NCBI RefSeq assembly: GCF_033115175.1
Contig: NC_084835.1
Coordinates: 59,130,448 to 59,194,447, forward strand
DNA: 64,000 bases
Source of the DNA: Lepus europaeus
Lineage: Eukaryota; Chordata; Mammalia; Lagomorpha; Leporidae
Reading direction: 5' to 3'
In this document: positions 10,986 through 22,110 of the stretch, in pieces
Position numbering within the stretch: the stretch's first letter is position 1
Layout of the letters: each line of letters opens with the position of its first letter
Notes under the pieces: model-generated
Databases searched by the model: none
Told to the model about the DNA's origin: nothing
Seen by the model: only the letters and a program-made list of their open reading frames with translations
Translations under genes and position numbers: made by a program

Positions 10986-11836
10986 ACTAGAGAGAATGGG
11001 AGACAGTGAGTATGAAAAGCTTTTTCAAGGAATTTTACCATAAAGAAGAGAGTGAGAAAAGCACTTGGTTAGCCCCAACGATGAGCTGTCCGGGCAGACG
11101 TGGTACGGAGGGGCTACCCCCACGCCATGCAGCCCAAATGTGGACTCCATGAGCTGTTGCTTTCTACCGCTGTGCTTTGCTGTAGGCTGTGGAACTAACG
11201 CAACTGGAGCTGAGCCCTCAGGGTCTCCTTGTGCAAATGTCATACTTTAAAAAGCTAAATTATGTTTCAGTTTTGGTTAGTATCTATTAGGCATAATACA
11301 GAAATTCTTGTCTTCCTTAACCTTTGAAAAGGTTAAGCAAATGTATGATTCCTTGATTTTCAAATTCAGGGCAGAGGAAAAACCATGCCATTTGTTTTCC
11401 ACATCCTGGTAGTCTAAGAAACGTGGCAAGAGCTGAGGAGGACAGTAAAGCTGTGCATGTTGTGCCCAGCACTTAGCACTGCTGAACTTGAACAACCTGG
11501 AATGTATGACAGAATCCTGGATTAAATGATCCAATCTGACCTCTTTCTTCATAAATGAGGGAACACGCCCAGACATGTAAAATGTCTTGTTCAACATTCT
11601 GTAATCGAGGACATGATTCAGCCTCCTGTTCTCACCTCCACTGCTCTAATAACCACAACCTCTAAATAGGCTTTCAGTGGCATCAGAAAGACAAGACTCA
11701 GAATGCTTCTGTTATTCGAATATTCGTGACACAGTCTTCTGCCAGAGTCTATGATGAATGGAAATTAGAAATCAGAGATTAAAAAGCAAACAACTAAGTT
11801 CAAAGGCTACAGCTAAACTCCCACTGAACACTTTAA
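10986..11836. other. Intron 3 stretch without recognisable elements
   Basis: No exon or repeat family recognised. Open frames at 11065-11250 and 11277-11597 show no family features. Confidence 0.45.
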
Positions 11837-11848
11837 AAGAAACTTCAG

Positions 11849-12149
11849 GGGCTGGCATTGTGGTGTGATGGATTAAGCCGCTTTCTGCAATGCTGGCATC
11901 CTACACTGGCTGCTCCACTTCTAACGAGCCTGGGAAAGCAGCAGAGGACAGCCCAAGTCCTTGGGCCCCTCCACCCATGTGGGAGTCCCAAAAGAAGCTC
12001 CTGGCTCCTGGCTCCTGGCTTTGGCCTGACCCAGTCCTGGCTGTTTGTAGCCATTTGGGTGGTGAACCAGTGGATGGAAGATTTCTCTGTCTCTCCCTCT
12101 GGCTCTGTAACCCTACCTTTCAAATAAATAAAAATAAATAAATAAATAA
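11849..12149 (+). mobile_element. C-repeat SINE, older type
   Basis: Head GGGCTGGCATTGTGGTGTGA to a run of AAAT repeats. Lacks the segment around the B box. Target copies GAAACTTCAG (11839-11848) and GAAGCTTCAG (12151-12160). Confidence 0.92.
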
Positions 12150-12278
12150 AGAAGCTTCAGTGCTCATTATCATAGATTTATAAATTTTTATTTTAGAATT
12201 TTGTGCATTTAACAAACTTAGGCCAAAAATATTTATAATTTAGATCTCAATGCACTGAATTAAAACCAATAAGCATTC

Positions 12279-12380
12279 CCAGCTCCAGTTCAACCAGTTC
12301 TAGCTTCTTGCTAATGCTAATGCAGACGCTGGGAGGTAGTTGTGATGGCCCAAGTACTTGGGTTCCTGCTACCCACACCT
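12279..12380 (+). mobile_element. C-repeat SINE fragment, very old
   Basis: Only the middle survives: CTTGCTAATGCTAATGCAGAC, then GATGGCCCAAGTACTTGGGT. Confidence 0.7.
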
Positions 12381-13050
12381 GTTGTCACCATATGTTTGAA
12401 AACAAAGGATACATTGAAAAGTAGTTTACGTGACAAAACCACAGTTTAGGATAGAAGTTAAGATAAAGGGGGAAAAAGTTACTACTCTCTTGGATGAAGG
12501 TGCAGGTTGAATGACGGCAGCCAGTCCCAAAGAGTTAGATTGAAAAGCCAGCAGTCTTCTCCACTCCCCCGCGAGCCCACTCCCAGACACAGCCACTGCA
12601 CAGGTTTGTCTTCAAGTTTTTCTGGTCATTATCACCACAAGAATTTCAAAACAAAGACTAAAGTATCAACAGAAACTCCTTTAGACATTATCTATGAATC
12701 CTCTCATAGGAAAGATAAAGATTAGATTCATCTGTACTAAAAGCATCTCTCTCCCATATTCTAAAAATTGTACTATAACACTGTAATTTATTTCCTTTAT
12801 ATTCTTAAGTACACTTAAACTTCTTATATTATTCCAGATCTTTTAATTCACTCATTCTTGGATACAGATATGGGAACTCTCCTCACTACCCACCACCACC
12901 TCCCAGCTTCTCCTGACTTCTGTTTTGACAAACTTGATAATCACAATTGCGTCACACATATACAATGAGTCTTGTCTTACACAACGCTTTCAAAAATTGA
13001 CAACTAGTAAACAGTAGTTACCTTAATGTTGTTTACAGTAGGGTCTGTCA
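12381..13050. other. Intron 3 stretch without recognisable elements
   Basis: AT-rich sequence with no recognisable exon. Nothing identified. Confidence 0.45.
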
Positions 13051-13760
13051 AAGGACCAAGGACAACATTTTTGATTTCAAAATGAATGAACTTCTCTTTG
13101 AACTCTATAAAATATTGAAAACAATGCTACATTTCACACAGCACAGCCTATGAATGCTTCTTGGCAAGAAATGTTGAACCTGAAACTAATCAAGCTCTTA
13201 CAGTTAGCTTCAAATTACTAGAAATACAGCAGGATACTGGAACAACTTAAAAGATAGCTCAGGAAATAGTAAATCCTGAATTTGGACAGTCTACAGTTAA
13301 GTGAGTGTCTCTAAAACGTCAAATGGCCTGGGAAGAAAAACGGATGGTCACTCTGGCTTACATAACAACTAGATGTAGTACAAGGACCTTGTCTGGATGA
13401 ATTTAAACAAGTCAATTATAAAAACACATTTTAAAGACATCTGGTAATAGCTGATCATGAGTCGAATTTTAGGGTACACCAAGAAATTACTGTCAATTGT
13501 TAGGTGTTATATGTCATTATCATTATTATTAGAAAAGTAAATGTTCCTTTTTTTTAAGAAATTGACACTGAAAACTGTAGGGCAAAAATTCTTCCTGTCT
13601 GTAATTTGCTTTTAAGTACTTGCACAAAGAACAAGAAAGATAACACAAATGTGGCGTATTTTCAATCTGTTGAATCCAGTGATGGATATGAAGGAGTTCA
13701 TTGTACTCTCCTCTTCACTTCTGGGCCTATTTGAAAATTTTCGTAACAAAATGAACTGCA
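13050..13760 (+). mobile_element. Old L1M-type 3' end
   Basis: Blocks such as GGACCTTGTCTGGATGAATT, TGTCAATTGTTAGGTGTTAT and the closing TTTGAAAATTTTCGTAACAAA follow the order of old L1 3' UTRs. Boundaries are approximate. Confidence 0.55.
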
Positions 13761-14489
13761 TATTTAATTCCTTTACGGATGATTATCTTCTTGTTGAGCT
13801 TTTGTTTTTTTCTTACTGTTGTTATCCCTGGAACTTTCTTCCTTGACCGTAAGCGTGCTAGTGAAGTTTAGTGAAGTGAGGACACCTGACAGAGTAGGCG
13901 GGCATCTCAGTTAAGAATGCACAGCCCAGTCTGCGTCCAGCCTGCAGTTTGTAGAGGTATGGGCCCAGAGCTCCTCTTCCTGCTTCCCTTTTGTGGAATA
14001 TTCCTGGGCACAGAGCTTTCTCATAGTGGAACTCATGAAATTCCTCCAAGCACCTTATCAGCGCAGCATTATTGGACCTCATCCATCTTTTGCCTTGCAG
14101 TGCCAGAATGAAGCACTGGGCTACCAGTAACATCAGTGGCCCTAGTCCTTATCAGTTAGCTCAGTTTCTCTCTAGACAGGGGAAGCTTGGATTATTTCAA
14201 ACTTCTGAGGAACACGAGAGGGAGCAGCTGTCTATGGGGAGGTCTTAATATAACCTTGCTATTTTAAAATCCACTTCTCACTCCTACACTCCAGAAAGCT
14301 GAATCTGGAGTCCCTTTGGTTTAGCTGGGAAGGTCAGTTCTGCTCCTACTATAATTCCCATCTTATGCAAATAGTATTTCTTCCAATCTGTTTATAAAAC
14401 AGCAAAATTCCATCTTTTTTAGATATTTAATGTAATTTCTAATTATAACTATTTTTTGTATTTCTCTTTGTTGTTGGACTTCATTTCAA
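13760..14489. other. Intron 3 stretch without recognisable elements
   Basis: Includes a moderately GC-rich part at 13850-14110 with open frames on both strands, but no recognisable domain, splice context or repeat. Confidence 0.45.
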
Positions 14490-14500
14490 ATTGTATCCCT

Positions 14501-14900
14501 GGTACTGGTGGCGTGGAGTAGCAGGTAAAGCCACTGCCTGTGATGCTGGCATCCCATATGGGAGCCAGTTTGCGGCCCAGCTGCTCTACTTCTGATCCAG
14601 CTTCCTGCTAGTGTACCAGGGAAAGCAATGGAAGATGGTCCAAGTGCTTGGGCCCCCTGCACCCATGTGGGAGACCCAGAAGAAGTTCCTGGTTGCTGGC
14701 TTTGCACTGGCCCAGTTCCAGTTATTGAGGCCACCTGGGGAGTGATGCAGCAGATGGAATATTTCTCTCTCTCTGTGTCTCTCCCTCTCTCTAACTCTGC
14801 CTGATAAATAAATCTTTAAAAAAAAAAAAAAAAGAAAAGAAAAAAAAGAAAAAAATGGGCTAACGAAATGAACATCTCTCAAATGATAAAATAAAAAAAA
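14501..14900 (+). mobile_element. C-repeat SINE with extra 3' sequence (possible 3' transduction)
   Basis: The SINE proper ends in ATAAATCTTTAAAA and an A-rich run to about 14856. It is followed by about 30 bp of non-SINE sequence and a second A run before the target copy ATTGCATCCCT (14901-14911), which pairs with ATTGTATCCCT at 14490-14500. The extra segment is therefore inside the inserted DNA. Confidence 0.85.
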
Positions 14901-14980
14901 ATTGCATCCCTATATTTCATTTTCCTGGGGCCTTATGTGGAAAAGAGGAAAATATGTCTACTTAGAATATCATGTTGAAC

Positions 14981-15325
14981 TGGGGCTGGCACTTTGGTGC
15001 TTGGGTTAACGCCCTGGTCTGAAGCACCGGCATCCCATATGGGCACCAGTTCGAGACCTGGCTGTTCCACTTCCCATCCAACTCTCTGCTATGGCCTGGG
15101 AAAGCAGTAGAAGATGGCCTAAGTGCTAGGGTCCCTGCACCTGCATGGAGACCTGGAAGAAGCTCCTGGCTCCTGGCTTCAGATCAGCATAGCTCTGGCT
15201 GTTGCAGCCATCTGGGCAGTGAACCAGAGGATGGAAGACCTCTCTCTCTTTCTCTCTCTGCCTTTCCTTCTCTCTCTGTGTAACTCTGACTTTCCAATAA
15301 ATAAATAAATCTTTAAAAAAAGAAA
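14981..15325 (+). mobile_element. C-repeat SINE, older type
   Basis: Head GGGGCTGGCACTTTGGTGC variant, tail AATAAATAAATAAATCTTT. Perfect target copies AATATCATGTTGAAC at 14966-14980 and 15326-15340. Confidence 0.96.
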
Positions 15326-15388
15326 AATATCATGTTGAACCAAAAGTCACATTTACCTGAAGGAGTTAGAAAATGTGATCAATTCTCT

Positions 15389-15407
15389 GTCCATCCATCC
15401 ATCCATC
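15389..15407. repeat. ATCC tetranucleotide microsatellite
   Basis: Four and a half copies of ATCC in tandem. Confidence 0.85.
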
Positions 15408-15529
15408 GCAAATATCTGTACCCAACTTCCTGCAGAACATTTCTACTTGAGAACCTATGGGCTCTGAAAGCCATCTGTCTCAAACATCTTGTCTAACACA
15501 TCAGGGTCTAGGTCAGCTTTCTCCATCTT

Positions 15530-15730
15530 GGCTCCCTTCACAATTTATTCAGACACACAAAACACAATCCACAAACCTAGACGTTATTCATGGATCCCAC
15601 CACCCCCCACTTCCTACTCTCAGAGTGTCACCAAAGCTTGTCAAATTTAACCTTCTCATTGTTTATCCAGTGAGGTCCCATCTTTTTTTCTCCTTTGTTC
15701 TCACCCTAGTCCAAGTACCCATCAAATTTT
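15530..15730 (+). mobile_element. L2-like fossil fragment
   Basis: Blocks resembling ACCTGGGAGTCATCCTTGAC and the following C-rich stretch of a LINE-2-type 3' half are recognisable but strongly eroded. The orientation agrees with the endonuclease segment at 15920-16040. Confidence 0.4.
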
Positions 15731-15919
15731 GACTGGACTTGAAACACTATAGTTTGATGGAGTTTAAAACTCTTCCCTCCATTCTCTTGCAGAAACGCCA
15801 TCTCCTTTAAAACACATGTTATTAGATGTTATCATCCCTTTGGCCATTTATCTTTATATACTCAGCCATGTCCTGTCATTTACTGAAAACTCCAATAACT
15901 GGATCACTGTTTCAATTTA

Positions 15920-16040
15920 CCACTACACCTGTTGTCACTCTCGATAATTTCAACATTCATGTTGAAGATCAACCAAACACCCTAACCTTTCAGTTTCTAG
16001 ACCTACCTAGTGAAAACCGTTTATTAAATGTTAGCTTTTG
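15920..16040 (+). pseudogene. Fossil L2/CR1-clade LINE endonuclease segment
   Basis: Plus-strand translation gives LDNFNIHVEDQPNTLTFQFL, which matches the GDFNIHVD...FLDLL motif of the apurinic-type endonuclease of L2/CR1 elements (Gly replaced here). The frame is short and flanked by non-coding decay, so it is a relic of a LINE ORF2, not a host gene. A SINE interrupts the region just to the right. Confidence 0.65.
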
Positions 16041-16350
16041 ATTTATTAAATAATGTATTTGAGAGGTAGATGTGTGTGCACACGAGCACACACACACAGT
16101 GGTGGGGAAGGGACTCCCATCAACTAATTCATTTCCCAAATGCCCACAACATCCAGGAATTGACCGAGACCAAAGCAGGGAATCAGAAACTCCATACATG
16201 AGTGGCAGAAACCCAATTATTTGAGCCATCATTGATGTCTCCCATCATTTGCATTAGCAGGAAGCTGGAATCAGGAACTGCAGCCAGGAATCAAACCCGG
16301 ATACTCCAGACTTAATGGGCATCTTACCTGCTAAGCTAAACACGTGCCTG
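16040..16350 (-). mobile_element. C-repeat SINE, old divergent copy
   Basis: Tail complement TTTATTAAATAATGTATTTGAG, body GGAACTGCAGCCAGGAATCAA and head-side TTACCTGCTAAGCTAAACAC. A CA-rich tract interrupts the pyrimidine-rich part. Confidence 0.82.
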
Positions 16351-16369
16351 TGAGAATGATTTTTAAATC

Positions 16370-16745
16370 CATCCCACTTCAGTCTCTTGAATCATAAATC
16401 AATCCTTAATGTCCCTCTTTATCTATATTCTATATACAATTCAAACCAGATTCTGACAATTTACCTCCAAAATATTTCATGAATCTGAGCTCCACTTTTC
16501 CATTGCTGTCAGTAATCTTAATCTAACCCATCATTCTCCCCTAATTGAACTGCATGTCTCCTGGTTTTTGTCTCTTCTCTTCACATTCCTCATATCTTCC
16601 AGATAATAGAATAATCATTTAAAAATGATATCAGGTATCACCAGCACACACTCTCCAAGGGGTTTCCATTACTCTGAGAATACAGCCCAAACTCCTCTCC
16701 GTGGTTTCCAAGATCTAGTTCTAACCTAAGTTACTGACCTCTCAC
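16370..16745 (+). mobile_element. L2-like 3' fossil fragment
   Basis: TTTACCTCCAAAATATTTCA, then GTTTCCATTACTCTGAGAAT and CAAACTCCTCTCCGTGGTTT follow the order of an old LINE-2-type 3' region. Family assignment is by memory only. Confidence 0.4.
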
Positions 16746-16756
16746 CACCTGTCTCT

Positions 16757-17200
16757 GTAGATTACTGTTTTCTGTTACTATAATTAAATGCTTGAGACTA
16801 TGTGATATATAAACAAAAGGGATTTATTTAGCTGAGCTTTGCATGCTGAAAGTCCAAACAGCACAGTGCTGATTCTTGCAAGGGCCCCTGGCTGCATCCT
16901 ATCACGGTATATGGTCTCACGGCGGGAAAAGATGCAAGAGGGAGAGATCACACAGCAAGACAAAAAGCCAGAGCGATGCAGGGGTCAGGCTTGCTCTTTC
17001 CTAAGGACCTTCTTTAGAGAACTAACAAAGATCTCATAAGAACTACTTAATCCCTTCTTGTGGGAAATTACCCCAGTGACTTAAAGAACTTCCACTATCT
17101 ACCTCTCAAAGGTTCCATAAGACCTCTCCATATCCCACACTGGGGCCCAAGCTTTCAACACATGAACCCTTGTTGCGCACACTCAATCCATCTCCAATTC
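16757..17200 (-). mobile_element. MaLR-type LTR fossil (MST/MLT-like)
   Basis: Starts near TGTTACTATAATTAAATGCT and GAGACTATGTGATATATAAA, then a plus-strand GATTTATTTA block, GGGAGAGATCACACAGC, and closes with ACACTGGGGCCCAAGC. This is the reversed order of mammalian MaLR-like LTRs. Non-coding relic. Confidence 0.5.
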
Positions 17201-17361
17201 ATAGAACCTTGGCTACTAACATTTAGCTATACTGGCCATGTTTCTTTAGCCACTGTACTTAAAACATTTATAGTTTAATATTAAATGGCTCACATCCATC
17301 TTTTTTTGTTCTGGGTTAACTAAAGTTACTAATTTGTTAGAGATAAACTCTTGTTATTTCT

Positions 17362-17621
17362 TTCTTCTTTTTCTTTTTCTTTTTTTTTTTTTTAAACAGG
17401 CAGATCCGAAGCCAGGAGCCAGGCACTTCTCCCGGTCTCCCATGCAGGTGCAGGGCCCAAGGACTTGGGCCATCCTCCTCTGCACTCCCTGGCCACAGCA
17501 GAGAGCTGGCCTGGAAGAGGAGCAACCGGGACAGAATCTGGCACCCCGACCGGGACTAGAACCCGGTGTGCCAGCGCCACAAGGTGGAGGATTAGCCTGT
17601 TAAGCCACGGCGCCGGCCCTA
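17362..17621 (-). mobile_element. Young-type C-repeat SINE with internal deletion
   Basis: A T/C-rich tail complement jumps from AACAGGCAGA directly to TCCGAAGCCAGG, so about 90 bp are missing between; head complement GGCGCCGGCC is intact. Target copies TTGTTATTTCT at 17351-17361 and 17622-17632. Confidence 0.94.
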
Positions 17622-17754
17622 TTGTTATTTCTATAAAAGTTAATTTTTCCAAAAGTTAGAACTTTCCAGTGTTGACAAAAGGAGGAAACAAATGCTCTTT
17701 GAAATGTGTACAACTCACATTAGGATTTTCTCTAAATGAAAAAAAAAAAAAAAA

Positions 17755-18045
17755 GGGCAGATATTGTGGTGCAGCAGTTAAGATGTTTAGACACCTACAT
17801 CCCATATGATGCCTGGGTTCGAGTCTTGTCTCTGTTTCTTACCCACATTCTTGCTAATGTGAACCCTGGGAGGCTGCAGATGATGGTGCAAGTGCTCAGG
17901 TCCCTCCCACCCATGTGGGAGACCTCGACAGTGTTCTGGGCTCCTGGCTTCAGCCTTGGCTATTGATGGCGTTTGAGGAGTGAAACAGTAGATGAAAGAT
18001 CTCTGGCTCTGTCTCTCTTCCTTTCAGATAAACAGATAAATAGTT
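17755..18045 (+). mobile_element. C-repeat SINE, old divergent copy
   Basis: GGGCAGATATTGTGGTGCAG head, GATGATGGTGCAAGTGCTCA body, ATAAACAGATAAATAG tail. A 15-base A run lies immediately before the head. Confidence 0.85.
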
Positions 18046-18117
18046 TAAATGACAAAATATTGTTAAAAGATTCTTCTTAAGCTAAGTAAATATGGAGTTA
18101 TTTTAAAGGTATCACAG

Positions 18118-18848
18118 AGGTTCCATTGTTGTGGTACAGCAGGTCAGGCCATTGCTTGTAACACCTGCATTCCATGTCTGGGTGCCAGCTGGAGTTCCAG
18201 CTCCTCTGCTTCAGATCCAGCTTCCTAGTAATGTGCCTGGGAAGGCAGTAGGTGATGATCCCCGCTACCACCCATGTGGGAGACCTGAGTAGAATTCTTG
18301 GCTTCTTGGGTAGGGTTTGGCCTGGTGGCTGTGGCCATTTGGGAAGTGAACCAGCTGATGGAAGATCAATACCAACACATACACTCACCCTCTTTCTCTC
18401 TCGCTCGCTATTTTTTTGTTTATCTATTTGACAGGTAGAGTTATATACAGTGAGAGAAAGAGACAGAGAGAAAGGTCTTCCTTCCATTGGTTCACTCCCC
18501 AAATGGCCGCTACAGCTGGCACTGCGCCGATCCGAAGCCAGGTGCTTCTTCCTGGTCTCCCATGCGGGTGCAGGGCCCAAGCACTTGGGCCATCCTCCAC
18601 TGCCCTCCCAGGCCACAGCAGAGAGCTGGACTGGAAGAGGAGCAACCGGGACTAGAACTGGTGCCCATATGGGATGCTGGCGCCACAGGCAGAGGATTAA
18701 TCAAGTGAGCCACGGTGCTGGCCCCACTCTATCTCTTTCTCTCTCTTTATCTCTATCTCTCTCTCTCGCTCTATCTTTATCTCTATCTCTCTTTCCCCTT
18801 CTCTGTCACTCTGTCATTCAAATAAATAAATAAATCACTGGGAAAAAA
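18118..18848 (+). mobile_element. C-repeat SINE, old copy split by a younger insertion
   Basis: Head and body at 18118-18410; its CT-rich tract and tail ATTCAAATAAATAAATAAAT reappear at 18726-18848 on the other side of the inserted young SINE. Confidence 0.87.
18411..18725 (-). mobile_element. Young-type C-repeat SINE nested in another SINE
   Basis: Minus-strand copy reading from TTTGACAGGTAGAG (tail side) to CACGGTGCTGGCCCC (head complement). It splits the plus-strand SINE, giving a clear age order. Confidence 0.92.
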
Positions 18849-18861
18849 AGTACAAAACTAA

Positions 18862-19148
18862 GTGGAGAAAAAGAGAGAGAGAAAATCTTCCATCCTCTGG
18901 GTCACTCCCCAAATGGCCCCAGTAGCCAGGGTTGGGCAGAAGCCAGGAGCCTGAAACTCTACCCAGGTCTCCCACATGGGTAACAGGGGCCAGGCACTTG
19001 AGCCATCACCCATGCTTTCCCAGGAGCATTAGCAGGGAGCTAGATCAGAAGTATAGCAGCCAAGACTCAAACCAGTGTTCATATGGGATGCTGGTGAAGC
19101 TGACATCACAGGTGGCGGCTAAAGTTGGTGCATCACAATGTCAGTCCC
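18862..19148 (-). mobile_element. C-repeat SINE, old copy
   Basis: GAGAAAATCTTCCATCCTCT on the tail side, GCAGAAGCCAGGAGCC in the body, and TTGGTGCATCACAATGTCAG at the head side. Confidence 0.85.
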
Positions 19149-19300
19149 TAGTTTTGCACTTTCCATGGGTCTGGACAAGATTACAATGACATACATCCAC
19201 CATCACAGTGTCACATAGAATAGTTCCACTGCCCTAAGAACCCTTTCTGCTGGGCTGATGTAGCCCACTCAAAATCAGAATTCCTTGCACCTATTTATTC
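19149..19300 (-). mobile_element. Old L1-type fragment (tentative)
   Basis: CATCACAGTGTCACATAGAA followed by TAGTTCCACTGCCCTAAGAA resembles an antisense old L1 3' region. Weak. Confidence 0.35.
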
Positions 19301-20039
19301 CTTAATGTTAGAAAAGTAGTACACATCCGAGTGAAGCCAGACAAATCCGTTCTATGTGGGAGCCAAAGTAACACACCAAGATCTGACCTAAGATACAAGC
19401 AGCAGAGTCTCAACCAAAAGTCTAGGTGTTCCAAAAGATGTAGGGACTCAATCAGGATCAGCATCAGAACTGTAGCTGTCAACTGAAAATCAGAGGTCAA
19501 AGAGTCTCAAAGAATTTGCCTACTAAATAGCAGGATTGGAGGAAAAATCATTCATCCATTAGTTGCTAGAACCTGTTTTGGGCTCATAGTTGTGTTCCAA
19601 ATACCAAGTGCAGAGCTGTCTAACCTTGTTTTCCAAGCACTGTCCATTGCCTGAAACCAGCCATCTTTCCCTCCCCACTGCCCCTTTCCTCCACTTACCT
19701 GGGTGAGGTAAGAGATCTGAGATGAGCCAGCAAGCTATGGTTGCCTAGCAGGTTTTTAGCAGGCTTCCCAGCCTGGTCTCGGAGCTTATGACACTTCCAC
19801 TCAACTAAATGCTACAAGTGACCTTCACACAAGGAAGAATCTCATACTTCCAGATCAACATTATCCAAACAGTACTTCACTGAATTCCAGTATTCTGTAA
19901 GATGCTAACTATGTAATCCAAGATTAAATGCTTGCTGTGTTTTTGCTTCATTAGCTTGTTATTAATTTTTCTTATAATTTAACATTTGACATAGAATTGA
20001 ATTTTCAATGTACATTAATCATGGGTCAACATTATAATT
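19301..20039. other. Intron 3 stretch without recognisable elements
   Basis: No exon or clear repeat. Nothing further can be said from the sequence. Confidence 0.45.
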
Positions 20040-20342
20040 TCTTTGACAAGTAGAGTTATAGACAGTTGGAGAGAGACATAGAGAAAGGTCTTCCTTCTGT
20101 TGGTTCACCCCCCAAATGGCCACTATGGCTGGTGCTGCGCCCATCCGAAGCCAGGAGCCAGGTGCTTCTCCTCGTCTCCATGCGGTGCAGGGGCCCAAGC
20201 ACTTGGGCCATCCTCCACTGCCTTCCCGGGTCATAGCAGAGAGCTGGCCTGGAAGAGGGGCAACCAGGACTAGAACCAGCGCCCATATGAGATCCCGGCA
20301 CTGCAGGTAGAGGATTAACCCAGTGCGCCACAGCACTGGACC
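20040..20342 (-). mobile_element. Young-type C-repeat SINE (less A-rich tail)
   Basis: TTTGACAAGTAGAGTTATAG on the tail side and CGCCACAGCACTGGACCCC at the head side. Intermediate between the young and older kinds. Confidence 0.9.
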
Positions 20343-20548
20343 CCTAGAGAATCCATTTTTAAGAGCTGTGTCTGTTTGGTAAATTCTTTACAGGGAACAC
20401 CTGCAATCCCAAAGGAATTCTTGATGCTGGTATTTACATGTGTACATGAAATTAACATATTATGTGTAGAAGAGCAACAGTGGGGAGCAGGGGAGAATGG
20501 CTCTATTTAATATTAAAAGATAAAATTTCTATAAATAAAACAGCGTGG

Positions 20549-20908
20549 GCCGGCGCCATGGCTTAACAGGCTAATCTTCCGCCTTGCGGCGCTGGCACAC
20601 AGGGTTCTAGTCCTGGTCCGGGCGCCGGATTCTGTCCTGGTTGCCCCTCTTCCAGGCCAGCTCTCTGCTATGGCCCGGGAAGGCAGTGGAGGATGGCTCA
20701 AGTGCTTGGGCCCTGCACCCACATGGGAGACCAGGAGAAGTACCTGGCTCCTAGCTTCGGATCAGCGAGATGCGCCGGCCGCAGCGGCCATTGGAGGGTA
20801 AACCAACGGCAAAAAGGAAGACCTTTCTCTCTGTCTCTCTGTCTCTCACTATCCACTCTGCCTGTCAAAACAAAACAAAACAACAACAACAACAAAAACA
20901 AAAACAAA
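20549..20908 (+). mobile_element. Young-type C-repeat SINE with CAA-rich tail
   Basis: Head GCCGGCGCCATGGCTTAAC, B-box GGTTCTAGTCC, and a tail of AAAAC/AAC repeats. Perfect target copies AAAACAGCGTGG at 20537-20548 and 20909-20920. Confidence 0.96.
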
Positions 20909-21067
20909 AAAACAGCGTGGTATTGCTGCATGAATAGACACAGAGACTAACAGTACAGAAAACCCAGAAATAAAGCAAAGTGTTTTCATATGATAAAAGT
21001 GGTATCTCAAATTACTGGAATAAATGTATTTTAAATCAATATAGTATTAGGAGTTTAAAAACTGGAT

Positions 21068-21190
21068 CCATGGCTCACTTATATGAGGGTACTTCAAAAA
21101 GTTGGTGGAAAATGGAATTAAAAAATAAATTTATTTTGGTGCAGAAAAACTTGAAATCCATGGAAACTCATAAAACAAGGTTAACCCAAA
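21068..21190 (+). mobile_element. Mariner-type MARNA-like fragment (tentative)
   Basis: GAGGGTACTTCAAAAAGTT, GGAAAATGGAATTAAAAA and TTTATTTTGGTGCAGAAAA resemble the terminal part of the ancient MARNA mariner element as I recall it. Only one end is visible. Confidence 0.4.
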
Positions 21191-21299
21191 TGTGTTAGAG
21201 AATTACAATGCAGATGTAACTAATCGAACAAATAAAACTATGTAAGTGCCATTTGGGAGTATATGGTAGTGGTAGGGAATCCAACTATGACTCAAACTC

Positions 21300-22110
21300 T
21301 GGAATATTAAATTGACAGTTAACTATATAAGAATAACAAACTTTTTAGAATTAAAAATGTCAAAGAAAAATCAAAATACACATGACCAAAAACTGGGGGA
21401 AAATCTTTATAATATAACACAGATGTAAATGTAGTATCTCTAATACACGTACATAATTTTTGAAACTCCTAAATATGAAAAAATATAGAAAATTGGGCAA
21501 AATATAGGAACAAAATTTTTGTGCAACTCACAAAAAGTAAATATACATAGTCCTTTAACATAGGAATAAATGTTCACCTCCACTGGTAAATAGAGAAATG
21601 AAAATTGAAATGATCCCGTCTCTTATTAAATTAACACAAGTCCAAATATTTGGTAGTGATAGCAAAAAAACTCTAACAATATAATTTCTTATGAATGTTG
21701 TGGGAGGCCAGGCATGTTGCCAAGTTGCACTGCACTGGCAGGTACCCAAAGGCTATAGCTCACCTGGAAGAGAATCTGACAATATCTAGCAATGTTATAC
21801 AGAATCAATCATTTACACAAAGTTATTCTGGTAACAGATTGGAACCAAACAAAATGTCCATCTATGGATGATTGAGCACAAAAATTGTTAATTTCAACAA
21901 AGCATTCCATGTAGCTACCAAAAAAGATTAATATGGAAGAAGCTCTAGGACATTCAATTATGTTTGAAAAGAGGGGAAAAACAATCAAGGGGCATAAAGG
22001 TTTATATAAGAAACGAATGATTCATATATTCATATAACATGTAAATGTTTTTTTTTTTTAGTTTTAAAAAATGGCTATAGGTAGGATGAAAGTACATGTT
22101 CTAGTCTGCT
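21300..22110 (+). mobile_element. Old L1M-type ORF2 3' half and UTR
   Basis: Contains CATGACCAAAAACTGGGGG, GAGAAATGAAAATTGAAATG and GGAACCAAACAAAATGTCCA, all in the order found near the end of old L1 ORF2, followed by an AGGGGAAAAACAATCAAGGG 3' part. Many frameshifts. Confidence 0.65.

Noticed and set aside
15826..16041. Host gene exon with the peptide NFNIHVEDQ
   Set aside because: The motif is that of an L2/CR1 LINE endonuclease, so it is a repeat fossil rather than a host exon.
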